A DNA stretch of 64,000 nt. Origin: Methylobacter luteus IMV-B-3098 (GTDB lineage Bacteria; Pseudomonadota; Gammaproteobacteria; Methylococcales; Methylomonadaceae). The position numbers and the translations under genes are program-made. The notes beneath the pieces are model-generated. The model was not told the origin of the DNA and searched no databases. It worked only from the letters and a program-made list of their open reading frames with translations. This document shows, in pieces, positions 1 to 9,122 of this stretch (its first letter is position 1; every line of letters starts with the position of its first letter). The DNA is taken from positions 1,495,073 through 1,559,072 of the forward strand of contig NZ_KE386569.1 in NCBI RefSeq assembly GCF_000427625.1, read 5' to 3'.

Positions 1-87
1 GATCAGTTACCGGATCCCATGTTTGTGCAAACCTCTTTACTTCCCCAGGATCATGAAAATATTCGCGGACCTGACAGTTTTCACTGA
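1..87 (+). CDS. istA: IS21 transposase IstA, C-terminal end only
   Basis: Frame 1 is open from the window edge to a TGA at 85-87 and ends with residues HENIRGPDSFH. The His-(Glu/Asp)-Asn-Ile-Arg-Gly stretch is typical of the last residues of IstA proteins of this IS21 branch, and an istB gene starts 43 bases later. Only 28 codons are visible, so nothing can be said about the catalytic domain, which lies to the left of the window. Confidence 0.5.
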   Translation, partial: DQLPDPMFVQTSLLPQDHENIRGPDSFH

Positions 88-130
88 AGTCCGTTGCCCC
101 ATAAACGATTAACCCAAGGATTACCCAAAA

Positions 131-886
131 ATGATTGCACAAACCCTCAGCCAACTGCGGCAACTGAAACTGACCGGCATGGCCTCGGCCCTGCAAACGC
201 AACAGGAGCAACCTGGCCCCTATGAAGGCCTGTCTTTTGCCGAACGCCTGCAACTGCTGGTCGACCAGGAAAACCAGGAACGCCAGCAACGCAAACAGGA
301 ACGACTGATCCGGACGGCCCAGTTTAAACTCAAAGCTCACGCATCAGGCATCGATTACCAGCATCCCCGGGGGTTGCAGCAAAGCCAAATGGCGGCATTG
401 CTGCAGTGCGACTGGATCCGCAAAGCGCAGAACCTGTTGCTGACCGGCCCCTGCGGCAGCGGCAAGACTTATCTCGCTTGTGCGCTGGGTCATCAAGCTT
501 GCTTGAAAGCGTACAGCGTGCGCTATGTCCGGCTCTCCCGCCTCATCCTGGCCCTGACCCAGGCCAAAGCCGACGGGAGTTACAGCAAACTGCTCAAAAC
601 CCTGGCCAACTTCGATTTGCTGATCATCGACGACTGGGGGTTGGAGCCGTTAAAAGCCGCCACCCGCAATGACTTAATGGAAATCATGGATGATCGGCAT
701 GACCAATCCGCCACCGCCATCCTCAGTCAATTGCCCACCGATCAATGGTATCAGTCGATCGGCGACAACACCCTGGCCGACGCCATTTTGGACCGGTTGG
801 TGCACAACTCGCACCGGATCAATCTGAAAGGCGAATCGATGCGTAAAAAATTGAATTCCTTGACTCAAGTTGAACACTTGGGATAA
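131..886 (+). CDS. istB: IS21 helper ATPase IstB
   Basis: A 251-residue AAA+ ATPase that assists the IstA transposase in target capture. The P-loop GPCGSGKT is at residues 106-113 and a Walker B LLIIDDWG at about 163-170. The length fits the family (about 240-260). An AAGGA ribosome-binding site lies 10 bases before the ATG. It is preceded by the end of istA in the same direction. The gene looks intact. It is diverged from the second IstB in this window at 8373-9122, so the two elements are not recent copies of each other. Confidence 0.9.
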   Translation: MIAQTLSQLRQLKLTGMASALQTQQEQPGPYEGLSFAERLQLLVDQENQERQQRKQERLIRTAQFKLKAHASGIDYQHPRGLQQSQMAALLQCDWIRKAQNLLLTGPCGSGKTYLACALGHQACLKAYSVRYVRLSRLILALTQAKADGSYSKLLKTLANFDLLIIDDWGLEPLKAATRNDLMEIMDDRHDQSATAILSQLPTDQWYQSIGDNTLADAILDRLVHNSHRINLKGESMRKKLNSLTQVEHLG

Positions 887-1011
887 AAATTCACTGCCAC
901 GGATGCGTTAGGATTTTAACTGTTCAAATTGTCCAGAATCGGTGTTCAAATAAATCAGAATACGCAACCGGTATAAATGCAGTTAGTAATTTATCCATAT
1001 GTAGCGCTTTA

Positions 1012-1887
1012 TTATACGTTTTTCCTCGCAGTCCACTGTATGTGCTCTCTTGAAAAGGCAGATTCACTATTAATTATAAACTCTGATAAATGTGATTCAT
1101 CCTGCACCGAAACAGACTCGCCTTTAATCAATATTATTTCATGAGCAGCTAAAGAGTAAGATGAATTAAGTTCATTGTATTTTTTAGCCTGAACCCAAGT
1201 TAAGACTGCACTTGCTGTTGTAGCGACAACTTCAATAGGGAAAAAACTTGCTGGCTCCTTGATTCTGTAAAGCAACATAAGTACAGCAGTGGAGTGAAGT
1301 AAGATTGATACAGTAAACCATTGTTTGGCGCGACGTTTATTAAATTGTGACTTTTTTGAATACCAAATTGACTGGTTATCAATGCGATCGCTTTTATAGA
1401 TAGACAATCTTTCTTGCCACGGTAACGCACGAATAGTGACCATTTTTTGCGATATTGCTTCCCCCAAGTCAGGAGTCCACTCAAGTGCGCTGGATAAAGA
1501 TCGATTTTGATCAAGGATTGCTTTCAAATCCGACAAAAGCTCCCTTTGAGCTTGCTCTTCACTTACAGCCTTGTCATATGGTTCGGCTTTCATTATCCAG
1601 CGCCAAGTACGCGTTTTAACTGATTCTGCAACGGCACGACCGTTGTACCAAATATCCTCTGGTTTCTGAACTTTCAGCCAAACCAGTATTCCTAACGTAA
1701 TGAGAAAAAGTACAGCTGACGCGATTGCGCCATAAACATTTTGAGGCCAATTAAAAGATATGAATGCTGCTGCAACGAGCAGAAATAAATAAAATCTTAG
1801 CGCATTAAAATAATAACTTTGCGCATTCAAAGATGCGCTATCGGCTGCATTGTATAAAGCGGGAAAATCATTTTCCTCCATCTGCAT
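1012..1887 (-). CDS. SLATT-domain membrane protein (DUF4231-like), likely defence effector
   Basis: A 291-residue protein with two pairs of hydrophobic segments: about residues 30-70 (ALRFYLFLLVAAAF and a second helix) and about 195-230, with a soluble middle part. The C-terminus, with a conserved SREH...ARKN stretch, matches my memory of DUF4231/SLATT (SMODS and SLOG-associating 2TM) proteins. These are predicted pore-forming effectors of nucleotide- or TIR-triggered defence systems. The start lies 4 bases after the stop of the TIR gene, so the two are co-transcribed and probably work together: TIR senses and signals, SLATT acts at the membrane. The family call rests on topology and motif memory. 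Role is inferred from context. Confidence 0.6.
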   Translation of the reverse strand: MQMEENDFPALYNAADSASLNAQSYYFNALRFYLFLLVAAAFISFNWPQNVYGAIASAVLFLITLGILVWLKVQKPEDIWYNGRAVAESVKTRTWRWIMKAEPYDKAVSEEQAQRELLSDLKAILDQNRSLSSALEWTPDLGEAISQKMVTIRALPWQERLSIYKSDRIDNQSIWYSKKSQFNKRRAKQWFTVSILLHSTAVLMLLYRIKEPASFFPIEVVATTASAVLTWVQAKKYNELNSSYSLAAHEIILIKGESVSVQDESHLSEFIINSESAFSREHIQWTARKNV

Positions 1888-1891
1888 TTTC

Positions 1892-2365
1892 TCAATACCC
1901 TAAATTCTTATAAACGTGATCTCTGTAATGATAATTATCGTTATCGCCAGGCATCTCATAATTTTGAATTGCATATGCAACTATATTTGGTGAAAAAGGA
2001 ACGAAGATAGCTCCGATATCTCGTATTATAGGTGGGCAAGTATCTCTGACCATTGCTCTTGAACCATCAATGTTCACAGCAATAATTGTGCATCCTTTTT
2101 CAATAGCCACCTCTGCTTCCCATCTGACATATTTATATTTGCTCTTTGTATCCTGACCTATAAGCATGACGTATTTGCCAGCCATATTTATTCTTTCTCG
2201 ACACTTACGCTTGATATAAGATTCGTTTTCGGAATTTACTTCACTTTGAAGCTGACAGTTAGCGAAATTGAAATCGATATTTTTGTTTGCTTTCCACGCT
2301 TGCATCAGACGATAGTAATGAATATCTGTGCTACTAAATCCAACAAATGTTCTTGGTAATCCCAT
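1892..2365 (-). CDS. TIR-like domain protein (ThsB/MTH538-type)
   Basis: A 157-residue single-domain protein. The N-terminal strand RTFVGFSSTD, the central YVMLIGQDT strand followed by RWEAEVAIEKGC, and TIIAVNIDG match the TIR-like fold of PF08937, the family that includes the Thoeris sensor ThsB. The Glu in the WEAE motif lies where TIR NADases carry their catalytic acid. A strong AAGGAAGG ribosome-binding site precedes the ATG. It is the first gene of a two-gene unit with the SLATT membrane protein. By analogy with Thoeris it could make an NAD-derived signal that opens the SLATT channel. No SIR2-SLOG ThsA is present nearby, so this is not classical type I Thoeris. Confidence 0.65.
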   Translation of the reverse strand: MGLPRTFVGFSSTDIHYYRLMQAWKANKNIDFNFANCQLQSEVNSENESYIKRKCRERINMAGKYVMLIGQDTKSKYKYVRWEAEVAIEKGCTIIAVNIDGSRAMVRDTCPPIIRDIGAIFVPFSPNIVAYAIQNYEMPGDNDNYHYRDHVYKNLGY

Positions 2366-2682
2366 TAAGCCTTCCTTTGTTATTTTTACTAAATTTTTCT
2401 AATATTCTTCGTCTATTTCGATTGCTCATATCTGGCTAAGTTTTCAAAAAAGTGGTTTCGCTAGATCCTTTATGTCCTATTACGACAATTAGTTTACCAA
2501 GTGCGTCTCCTAAACCAGCTTTATAAATTATTGCCGGTCAGTTTTTGCTGTTACTTACGGAGAAATATTGAGCACTATTATTCCTTAAACTCCCATCAGG
2601 GAGCTAAACCAAGATAACAGACATGCCGCTCTGGCGCGAAATCTGAAAGAGAATCAAAGGGTGCATGTGAGCGCTTTGTTGG
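2366..2682. other. Intergenic region with a possible decayed P-loop gene fragment
   Basis: 317 bases between two minus-strand TIR genes, presumably holding the promoter of the TIR-SLATT pair. One minus-strand frame at about 2442-2542 is open for roughly 33 codons and reads LIVVIGHKGSSETTFLKT, which resembles a damaged P-loop (GHKGSGKTTF). It has no start or wider gene around it, so it is at best a relic. No terminator hairpin stands out. Confidence 0.4.
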
Positions 2683-3087
2683 TTACTTAGCGTAGCTTCT
2701 GATTGCTTTAACGATACTCTCAGTATTCCATCGAATATCAGTAATTGATCTCGACGAAACCACTCTTGATATGCGTCCTTGACCGAAAGGAATTACCCCA
2801 ACAATAGGTACATCAAGCTCTATTGCTTTGTCTAGTTCCCACTCCATCCAATCGCTATAGCTTGCATATATGCCAGCCAAGCCTAATACAATATTAGAGT
2901 TTGAGATATTTTCAGTGAGCCGACGTTTAATATAGTATGCATCTGTCGAGTTAATAGGCTTGTCTCTTGAAGCCTCCTCAAACTCCACATTAAAATACCC
3001 TCTCGCATTTAAAAGATTCCTTAACCTTTCTAATTCATAGGAATATTTCCATGAGTGGCTTACAAAAATTCGATAATTTTTAGCCAT
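2683..3087 (-). CDS. TIR-like domain protein, second copy
   Basis: A protein of 134 residues with the TIR-like layout: RIFVSHSWKYSYELERL at the N-terminus, the NIVLGLAGIYAS strand, then WMEWELDKAIELDVPIVGVIP with a Glu in the expected active-site position. The ATG at 3087 is preferred over one two codons upstream (3093) because AAGGA lies 7 bases before it but only 1 base before the upstream one. The gene overlaps the end of the TPR gene (stop at 3080) by 8 bases, so translation is coupled. Sequence identity to the TIR protein at 1892-2365 looks low. Likely an NAD-cleaving or signal-making subunit of a defence pair, by inference. Confidence 0.65.
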   Translation of the reverse strand: MAKNYRIFVSHSWKYSYELERLRNLLNARGYFNVEFEEASRDKPINSTDAYYIKRRLTENISNSNIVLGLAGIYASYSDWMEWELDKAIELDVPIVGVIPFGQGRISRVVSSRSITDIRWNTESIVKAIRSYAK

Positions 3088-4321
3088 AATCATTCCTTAT
3101 TAATTCCATCAAATGTTGCTTGTTTGTTAGAAATGTTTCTTTCTCCCATTCTACAGAAGTTAATTCCATGAAAATTTTTTCAAACTTTCTCCCCAAAACA
3201 TCATTTCCTAGCCCATAATGGCAGTTGGCTAAAGTAGCGTATGCCCATTTATAGCTGCCATCAACTTCTTCTTGAGAACTTATTTCCTCAAGTGACTTAA
3301 TAATTCGCATCCTTACCTTTCTTGCGGCAATTTTATTAAATGTCTTCTCTTCTTTATCTTCTTCAAAATTACCCAACATATTTAGACATAAGGCATAATT
3401 CTCCCCTGTATAATAATCTGTTCTGATATTGAATCCTTTTTCATAAAATTTACACGCTCTTCTTAAATACTCAGGATCATTGCTTACAAGCCATAATCTT
3501 TTGTAAATTGCTCCCGTTATCCCCAAAGTTTCAGGGTCATTTATATCACCATCAGGATCCAAATTCTCGATAATAGCTAATGCGTCAGATAATGATGACA
3601 ACTCTGTTGGCTTTTTCGATTTATATTTTGCCAATGCATGTTGTTGAATAAAATAAGGTTCACTTGAGATTTTTTCGGATGCTTTTTTCCAATGCTTACA
3701 TGCTTCTAAAAAATTTCCTTCATCCATAAGATTTTTTGCTTTTTCAACTATTGCAAATATATGAGTTTCTCGCTCAGCTAATTCGTCAATAATTTTTTTA
3801 TATTCAGCAGGTGGAATTTTAGGAGGAGTTATATCTTTTATGAAGTCATAGAGAGGACTATCTATGAATAAATTGCGCTCAGTTTTTTTAATGAGCTCAG
3901 CCAATTCGCCCTGGCAGCGCTTCGCTTCATCTGCACCAATATCTTCACCAAGATGAGAGTAGTGGAATATTCGTGTGTGATCCAAATCAAATGGGATTTT
4001 CCCTTCTTTCTCTTTGAGAATAATTGTAGTAAATGGCCTTACACCATGCCGGATACCAAGCTCATAAATTGCATTCGGATTATAAGTTGATATATCAGCT
4101 ACGACCAAATCGGCATGCATTAGTAGAGCATACATACTTTTATCAATTAATCCAGAATCCTGTATTTCATCAGCTCGGACACACTGGTAACCAGAGCGCT
4201 CAACGGCTGGTTGAATGATATTCTTATAGGTTTTGTTGAGATCTAAAGTTTTTCCTGTTGAGGGATCTGTTTTATTACCAAATCCCATTATAACGAAACA
4301 TATCTTCTTTGATTTTGCCAT
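3080..4321 (-). CDS. TRAFs-binding/TPR protein with N-terminal deoxyribosyltransferase-like domain
   Basis: 413 residues. The first ~130 (KICFVIMGFGNKTDP, then a Tyr/Arg-Ala-Asp-Glu-Ile core, LVVADISTYNPNAIYELGIRHG) form a Rossmann-like fold similar to nucleoside deoxyribosyltransferase or TIR-related effector-associated domains. Residues about 170-400 are helical and contain TPR-like repeats (FLEACKHWKKASEKI, YLRRACKFYEKGF, WAYATLANCHYGLG), as in DUF4071/TRAFs-binding proteins. The gene leads a two-gene unit with the TIR protein. Such proteins occur in predicted bacterial immune conflict systems. Domain assignment is from motif recognition, function is inferred. Confidence 0.6.
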   Translation of the reverse strand: MAKSKKICFVIMGFGNKTDPSTGKTLDLNKTYKNIIQPAVERSGYQCVRADEIQDSGLIDKSMYALLMHADLVVADISTYNPNAIYELGIRHGVRPFTTIILKEKEGKIPFDLDHTRIFHYSHLGEDIGADEAKRCQGELAELIKKTERNLFIDSPLYDFIKDITPPKIPPAEYKKIIDELAERETHIFAIVEKAKNLMDEGNFLEACKHWKKASEKISSEPYFIQQHALAKYKSKKPTELSSLSDALAIIENLDPDGDINDPETLGITGAIYKRLWLVSNDPEYLRRACKFYEKGFNIRTDYYTGENYALCLNMLGNFEEDKEEKTFNKIAARKVRMRIIKSLEEISSQEEVDGSYKWAYATLANCHYGLGNDVLGRKFEKIFMELTSVEWEKETFLTNKQHLMELIRNDYG

Positions 4322-4674
4322 TCTCTATCCCAATTTCATCTCACTACATATAATCTTGAACTCATAACAACTAGTTATAAAATTTATATATACCTTTCAT
4401 CCTCTTGGCGTTAACAGCAACAAAGTTGTAAAGTTAGTTAGGTTTACTAACGGTATTTCACCCTAGAATGGCGTACTATGTAGCTCTGAATATAATGATA
4501 ATTCTAGTTATCTTATATTACTTGGCCTAGTTATTCGAAGTTTTATTGATAGAAATTAACTAACAGGCTCGACGGTTAAAGTCATTCAGTGAGACATTAG
4601 TTCTGATTATTGAACAAGCTAAATCACTTTTTTGACTTAATTATATTTTAATTGCTATTTTTCTATGAAGGTGT
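4322..4674. other. Intergenic region, no gene seen
   Basis: 353 very AT-rich bases between the TPR gene and the 814-residue gene, both on the minus strand. It must contain the promoter of the TPR-TIR unit. TATATATA-like runs (about 4386-4396) could serve as a -10 region, but no convincing -35/-10 pair or terminator can be named. No open frame with coding character was found. Confidence 0.5.
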
Positions 4675-7119
4675 CTAATGACTGATTTGCCATCTCCATT
4701 GATGAATTGCTTCAGTCGCTACTGCATCGGTTAACCATGCACTCTTTTGAATAATTTTAGTGTTTTGATTATTAGGTAATTCTGGATCACATAGTTGTTT
4801 GCACATATCTATCAAACTTTTATAAGGTATGGGCGACTTGCTAAATAAATTGCCATTACGATACCATGCTAGTTCATTAATTTGTGTTTTGACTAATCCA
4901 GCGTAAATATATTTTGAATAGCTTAGATTAAGTTCTATATTAACATATTCACGAAAAACATCCGCTTCTACGATAATATTTGAAATATTCATAATATCTA
5001 AGATAATCCTCATAACAGATTTTATATCCATGTTGCTGAAGGCTTTTTCAGGAGTGGTATAAACCATTTGATCAACGCGTACTACTTTGCCTTCTTCAAT
5101 TAGATTTTGTATATAATATCTGCCATGAGCTGTGCTTTTACTTCTAAGTCGTTCGGCAATTTCCTGCATAGTCATAGCAACTTTTGATTCATTCAGCACT
5201 TTTATAATAACATTCGCTTGAGTGACGGATTTTACATCTTGATCAAGGCTTACATTGTCTGTATTTGATTTGCCACTAAAATAAAGCCCATATTCTTCTC
5301 CATATTCTCTGACTAAATGACGTAAGGTAAAATAATCTATTTCACTTCGATTACCTTTACTTTGATAATAATAATCATGTAAGTGCACTGTATTCGATTG
5401 ATGTAGCTTAAAATGATCAAGCAAGTGTTGCATGATTACAGGAATATTGAACTGTCCAATATCAAGAAATAGCAAGCTTCGATAAGTACCTTTAGCGCAT
5501 AAATAAATATACTCAGAATCACTAAAACCACTACCTATATGTTTTGTTTCATCAAATGGAGTTGATGTATAGGCTTTTTTATTCACTATCCTAACAATAT
5601 CTTTCCAAGGTAGTCCTTCTGGATGAGAGACCAAGGCATGTGCAACGGCTTCAGCTTTACTAAGGTTTTTAGGATAAATACCTTGTTCAGTTATTTCAAT
5701 TCTACCATCTTTTTCAAGATTTTTGATGCCATTAATTGATGAAGCCTTACTGTAACCATAGTTTGACATCAGTTCATTGATGATTATTTCTTGAGCAATG
5801 GGTGACGTGTTATTACAAAACAGAGAGTTTATAGCTTTATTATTAATTTTTGTATATATGATTCTACTAATACTACCGCTTTCAACTTGACAGCATAATT
5901 CCATAAAAGCATAGAATAATTTATCTGTTTCAAAGCACTTAGCTAAATTGGGGAGTAATGCTGTTAAATCTTCGGTCATTTTTTCTCGAATATTCGCCCA
6001 TAATACTTTGGGTTGTATTCTAAAATTTAATAGTAGATTTTTATTAATAGATTTTTCAAGTTGTTGTACTCGTTGTCTAGTTAAATTATAGCGGCTTCCA
6101 AATTCTTCAAGTATTTCATGTTCTTTATTAAATCCCCAGCGTGAAAGCGCAATATCCATTTTCATTTCATCTAATGTCCATAAATAGCCTTCAATATCTT
6201 CTATTAAGATATTATCAATTTCATTAAACTCAAGAAATGTAATGTCACTACATATAAATAGACATCTCTGTTTTATAATATGATCTGTTATGTTTTTTGG
6301 TAACACACTGAGTTCATTTTTTATCTTATTCTGTAAATCGTTTAGAGCATTTGTAAATAACTTACCGAAACCGGCTTGTTTAACTAGTTCAATCTTATCA
6401 ATAGTTAATATTGTATTCACGTTACGAATATCAATATTTCCGTCATAAAATTTTTCTATCTTTTTTAATTGTTTTATTTCTTTTTCACTTAAATAGCCAT
6501 AATTTACATAAAGTTTTGAAAGTATACTTTGAGACGGTATTTCTACATCTATTTCTTTATTATCACTATCAAGCTGAGTAGAGACTAAAGGTAGTAAGTC
6601 CTTTTGTAAGGTTATCAGTGAATTAATATATGATTTGCCTATTGTAGGCAATTTTGAAAAACTATCAGCATCAATATTAATAATATCCTGAACCGTCTCA
6701 ACATTACACATGACTGAGGAAATTTTTTTTATGAGCTTTTGATATTTTGGCGATAAGTCAAGCCGATATATTGGAGTTTCAAAATCGTAGTCATCAACAG
6801 TTGATGTAAAAATATCTTCTTTAAAAACAAAGTTTGGTTCTTGTTTTAGTTTATTTAGAATATGTGGCAGTTCTTTTTTAAATTCAATCAGCGTTTCAAC
6901 GTATAGCTTTCCAATGCCCTGGCATTTTGAAAATTTGTGAGGTTCAAGGCTAACAATATCTCCAACAGTTTCAGCAATAAATCTTTCACCTAATAAATTA
7001 TTAAAGCCATTAATCCCTATTATTCGCTTGATCAATTTTTCATAATTACCAGATAGTTTAAGATTAGCTAGAGGTAATTGATGGTATTCAGAAGTATCTA
7101 TCTCAGTATTTTCACACAT
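4675..7119 (-). CDS. Multidomain HhH / sigma-70 region 4 / winged-helix protein of unknown function
   Basis: 814 residues. The first ~280 contain three similar segments (around residues 30-85, 120-170 and 215-275), each with a helix-hairpin-helix core (KCQGIGKLYVETLIEF, KLPTIGKSYINSL, KQAGFGKLFTNAL), resembling RNA polymerase alpha C-terminal domains. About residues 345-375 read EEFGSRYNLTRQRVQQLEKS, a sigma-70 region 4 helix-turn-helix. The second half holds at least one winged-helix/HARE-like domain (AVAHALVSHPEGLPWKDI) and another HTH (TMQEIAERLRSK). It starts 17 bases after the stop of the IS-disrupted helicase gene, so both once formed an operon. No catalytic motif is visible. I cannot assign a function; DNA binding is likely. 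Confidence 0.6.
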   Translation of the reverse strand: MCENTEIDTSEYHQLPLANLKLSGNYEKLIKRIIGINGFNNLLGERFIAETVGDIVSLEPHKFSKCQGIGKLYVETLIEFKKELPHILNKLKQEPNFVFKEDIFTSTVDDYDFETPIYRLDLSPKYQKLIKKISSVMCNVETVQDIINIDADSFSKLPTIGKSYINSLITLQKDLLPLVSTQLDSDNKEIDVEIPSQSILSKLYVNYGYLSEKEIKQLKKIEKFYDGNIDIRNVNTILTIDKIELVKQAGFGKLFTNALNDLQNKIKNELSVLPKNITDHIIKQRCLFICSDITFLEFNEIDNILIEDIEGYLWTLDEMKMDIALSRWGFNKEHEILEEFGSRYNLTRQRVQQLEKSINKNLLLNFRIQPKVLWANIREKMTEDLTALLPNLAKCFETDKLFYAFMELCCQVESGSISRIIYTKINNKAINSLFCNNTSPIAQEIIINELMSNYGYSKASSINGIKNLEKDGRIEITEQGIYPKNLSKAEAVAHALVSHPEGLPWKDIVRIVNKKAYTSTPFDETKHIGSGFSDSEYIYLCAKGTYRSLLFLDIGQFNIPVIMQHLLDHFKLHQSNTVHLHDYYYQSKGNRSEIDYFTLRHLVREYGEEYGLYFSGKSNTDNVSLDQDVKSVTQANVIIKVLNESKVAMTMQEIAERLRSKSTAHGRYYIQNLIEEGKVVRVDQMVYTTPEKAFSNMDIKSVMRIILDIMNISNIIVEADVFREYVNIELNLSYSKYIYAGLVKTQINELAWYRNGNLFSKSPIPYKSLIDMCKQLCDPELPNNQNTKIIQKSAWLTDAVATEAIHQWRWQISH

Positions 7120-7136
7120 AAAGCTATACTTAATTA

Positions 7137-7448
7137 TTAATTATTAATTATTTTATCCTGTAAACAACTGAAAAAACGGAACTCTGAATTAAATACTTTC
7201 TTGATTTCTGCTCTATCTTCAGCTGGAATTTTTAGTAAATCTTGTCTAGTTTTAATAATGGATAGATATTTATCAATTAGTAACGACTGATTATTTATTT
7301 CAATAACCGTTGAGCTAATTGGTAACTCTGAGTTAGTGGTTTTTATGGTAGATTCAAAAGTGGATTTATCTATTATGTTTTTTTCTGATAAATAATTTTC
7401 TAATTCACTTTCACTGCCCAGCAAAAACCTGACTTCTAGTTCAGAGCA
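7137..7448 (-). pseudogene. 3' part of the disrupted Mrr-helicase gene
   Basis: Open from the IS256 target duplication to a TAA at 7137. It codes for 103 residues starting CSELEVRFLLGSESELENYL. The frame continues exactly from the helicase fragment at 11280-13205 when the IS256-family element and one copy of its 9-bp target duplication are removed: ...NQYNGLLA joins CSELEVRF. A TTG at 7424 could start a short free-standing protein of 95 residues, but no good ribosome-binding site precedes it. This explains an otherwise orphan small ORF. Confidence 0.8.
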
Positions 7449-7557
7449 AGCGAGTAAGAGTTATAACTGAATCTGGTGTTTAAAGAGTTGAAAAGAAGCG
7501 GCGTATCTGGTTGATTTGTTGTCGCCAAACAAACAAGCAACCCAGGAATACGCCACT

Positions 7558-8308
7558 ATGAGCAAGCATAACGTTATTGAGTTGGATGGGCGAGCAGAGA
7601 TTTCGGACCCGCTGACTGAGCTATTGAAAAACGGAGCAAGACAGTTGATTCAGCAAGCCGTAGAAGCTGAACTGCAGGAACTTCTGGAAGTCCACAAGGA
7701 CAGACGCCTGGCCAACGGCAATGCGGCCGTGGTCCGCAATGGTTACCTTCCAGCGCGTGAGATTCAAACGGGGTTGGGGCCGGTCACAGTTCGCATTCCC
7801 AAAGTCCGCGCCAAAAGCGGGGAGCCTGTCACTTTCCGTTCCGCCCTGGTACCACCCTACGTTCGCAAAACACGCTCCCTGGAAGCGGCCATCCCGTGGC
7901 TCTACCTGAAAGGGATATCCAGTGGTGAGATGGAGGCGGCGTTGGAAGTTCTGGTGGGTCCTGATGCGAAAGGTCTCTCCGCCAGCACGGTGTCGCGCTT
8001 GAAGCAGACCTGGGCGCACGAGTACCAGCAATGGCGGGAAACCCAACTCGACAAGGATCGCTGGGTCTATATCTGGGCTGACGGAATTTACAGTGGTCTG
8101 AGAGCGGAGGATGCCAAGCTCTGCGCCTTGGTGGTAATCGGGGTCAACGAACGAGGCCAGAAGCGCTTTCTGGCGATAGAGGACGGTGTCCGGGAGTCAA
8201 CACAGAGCTGGCGGGAAGTGCTGCTGAAACTAAAGGCGCAAGGCATGAATGTTCCCAGGCTGGCTATTGGGGATGGCGCCATGGGTTTCTGGGCTGCCCT
8301 GGAAGAGA
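7558..8308 (+). pseudogene. IS256 transposase, 5' part
   Basis: The N-terminal 250 residues of a mutator-type DDE transposase. Two catalytic Asp are visible, in WADGIYSG and IGDGAMGF. The ATG at 7558 (MSKHNVIEL) is chosen because AGGAA lies about 10 bases upstream. The frame runs on into the IS21 end and stops at 8370. Removing the IS21 element and one copy of its 8-bp duplication restores ...ALEEIYGETRQQRCW and gives a 415-residue protein, the normal family length. Confidence 0.9.
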
Positions 8309-8372
8309 TGTCAAAGAGCGTTGAAAATTTTCCAGTAAAGAGCGTCGAAAAGTTTCCAGTCGTGTTGTAGGG

Positions 8373-9122
8373 TTATCGGCCTTCAGCCGCCTTTTTTCGC
8401 TGCTTGAACCGATAGGAATCATTACCTGTTTCCAGAATATCGCAGTGATGAGTAATTCGATCCAACAGGGCCGTGGTCATCTTGGCATCACCGAACACCT
8501 GCACCCATTCGGCGAAGTTCAGATTAGTGGTGATGATCAGCGAGGTTTTCTCGTACAGCTGACTGATCAGATGAAACAGCAAAGCGCCACCCGATGCCGG
8601 GAACGGCAGATAGCCCAGTTCATCGAGAATGACTGCATCACTATGCGTTAACCGCTTGGCCAGAGTGCCGGCCTTGCCCAACTGCTTTTCCTTGTCCAGT
8701 TGATTGACCAGATCGACAGCGTTGTAAAAACGCACGCGTTTGCCCTGGTGAATGGCTGCTACGCCCAGGGCGGTCGCCAGATGGGTTTTACCGGTGCCGG
8801 TTCCGCCCACCAGTATCAGGTTGGTGACCTGCTCCATGAAGCCGGCCGTTGCCAACTGCTCAATCCGCGCTTGCTCCAAAGGCGTTTCCTGCCAATCAAA
8901 GCTCATCAGATCACGGTGATGAGGAAAGCGCGCGGCTTTAAGCTGATAACTTAGGCTGCGGGCCTGTCGGTCAGCCTGTTCCGCTTCAATCAGGCGATCC
9001 AGCCAAACTTCCGGCATGACGGGCTTTTGCTGACCACTGTATTCGGCTTGCCACTCGCTCCAGGCCGCAGCCATGCCATAGAGATGAAGATCCTTTAGGC
9101 GCATTGCACGATCAATGGACAT
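8373..9122 (-). CDS. istB: IS21 helper ATPase IstB
   Basis: 249 residues, AAA+ ATPase with a P-loop GGTGTGKT at about residues 105-112 and a Walker [12 protein letters not shown]. The C-terminal SYRFKQRKK tail is typical. It overlaps the end of istA by 11 bases, consistent with translational coupling. It works with IstA in target selection and strand transfer. It shows no frameshift or missing motif. Confidence 0.93.
   Translation of the reverse strand: MSIDRAMRLKDLHLYGMAAAWSEWQAEYSGQQKPVMPEVWLDRLIEAEQADRQARSLSYQLKAARFPHHRDLMSFDWQETPLEQARIEQLATAGFMEQVTNLILVGGTGTGKTHLATALGVAAIHQGKRVRFYNAVDLVNQLDKEKQLGKAGTLAKRLTHSDAVILDELGYLPFPASGGALLFHLISQLYEKTSLIITTNLNFAEWVQVFGDAKMTTALLDRITHHCDILETGNDSYRFKQRKKAAEGR

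Larger units (their letters stand above)
1..970 (+). mobile_element. IS21-family element, left part outside the window
   Basis: The end of an istA reading frame is followed by a complete istB, the standard IS21 gene order. Its terminal repeats cannot be paired because the left end is missing. The motif TGTTCAAAT occurs twice shortly after istB (about 921-955), as expected of the repeated transposase-binding sites at IS21 ends, so the element probably stops near 970. This right boundary is a guess. It is a different IS21 type from the one at 8309-10739, whose IstB sequence differs throughout. Confidence 0.55.

Noticed and set aside
1012-4321. Classical Thoeris system
   Set aside because: Two ThsB-like TIR proteins are present but no SIR2-SLOG ThsA is encoded in or near the segment.
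7137-7424. A free-standing small gene of 95 residues
   Set aside because: It joins the helicase fragment in frame once the IS256 element is removed, and its TTG start lacks a ribosome-binding site.
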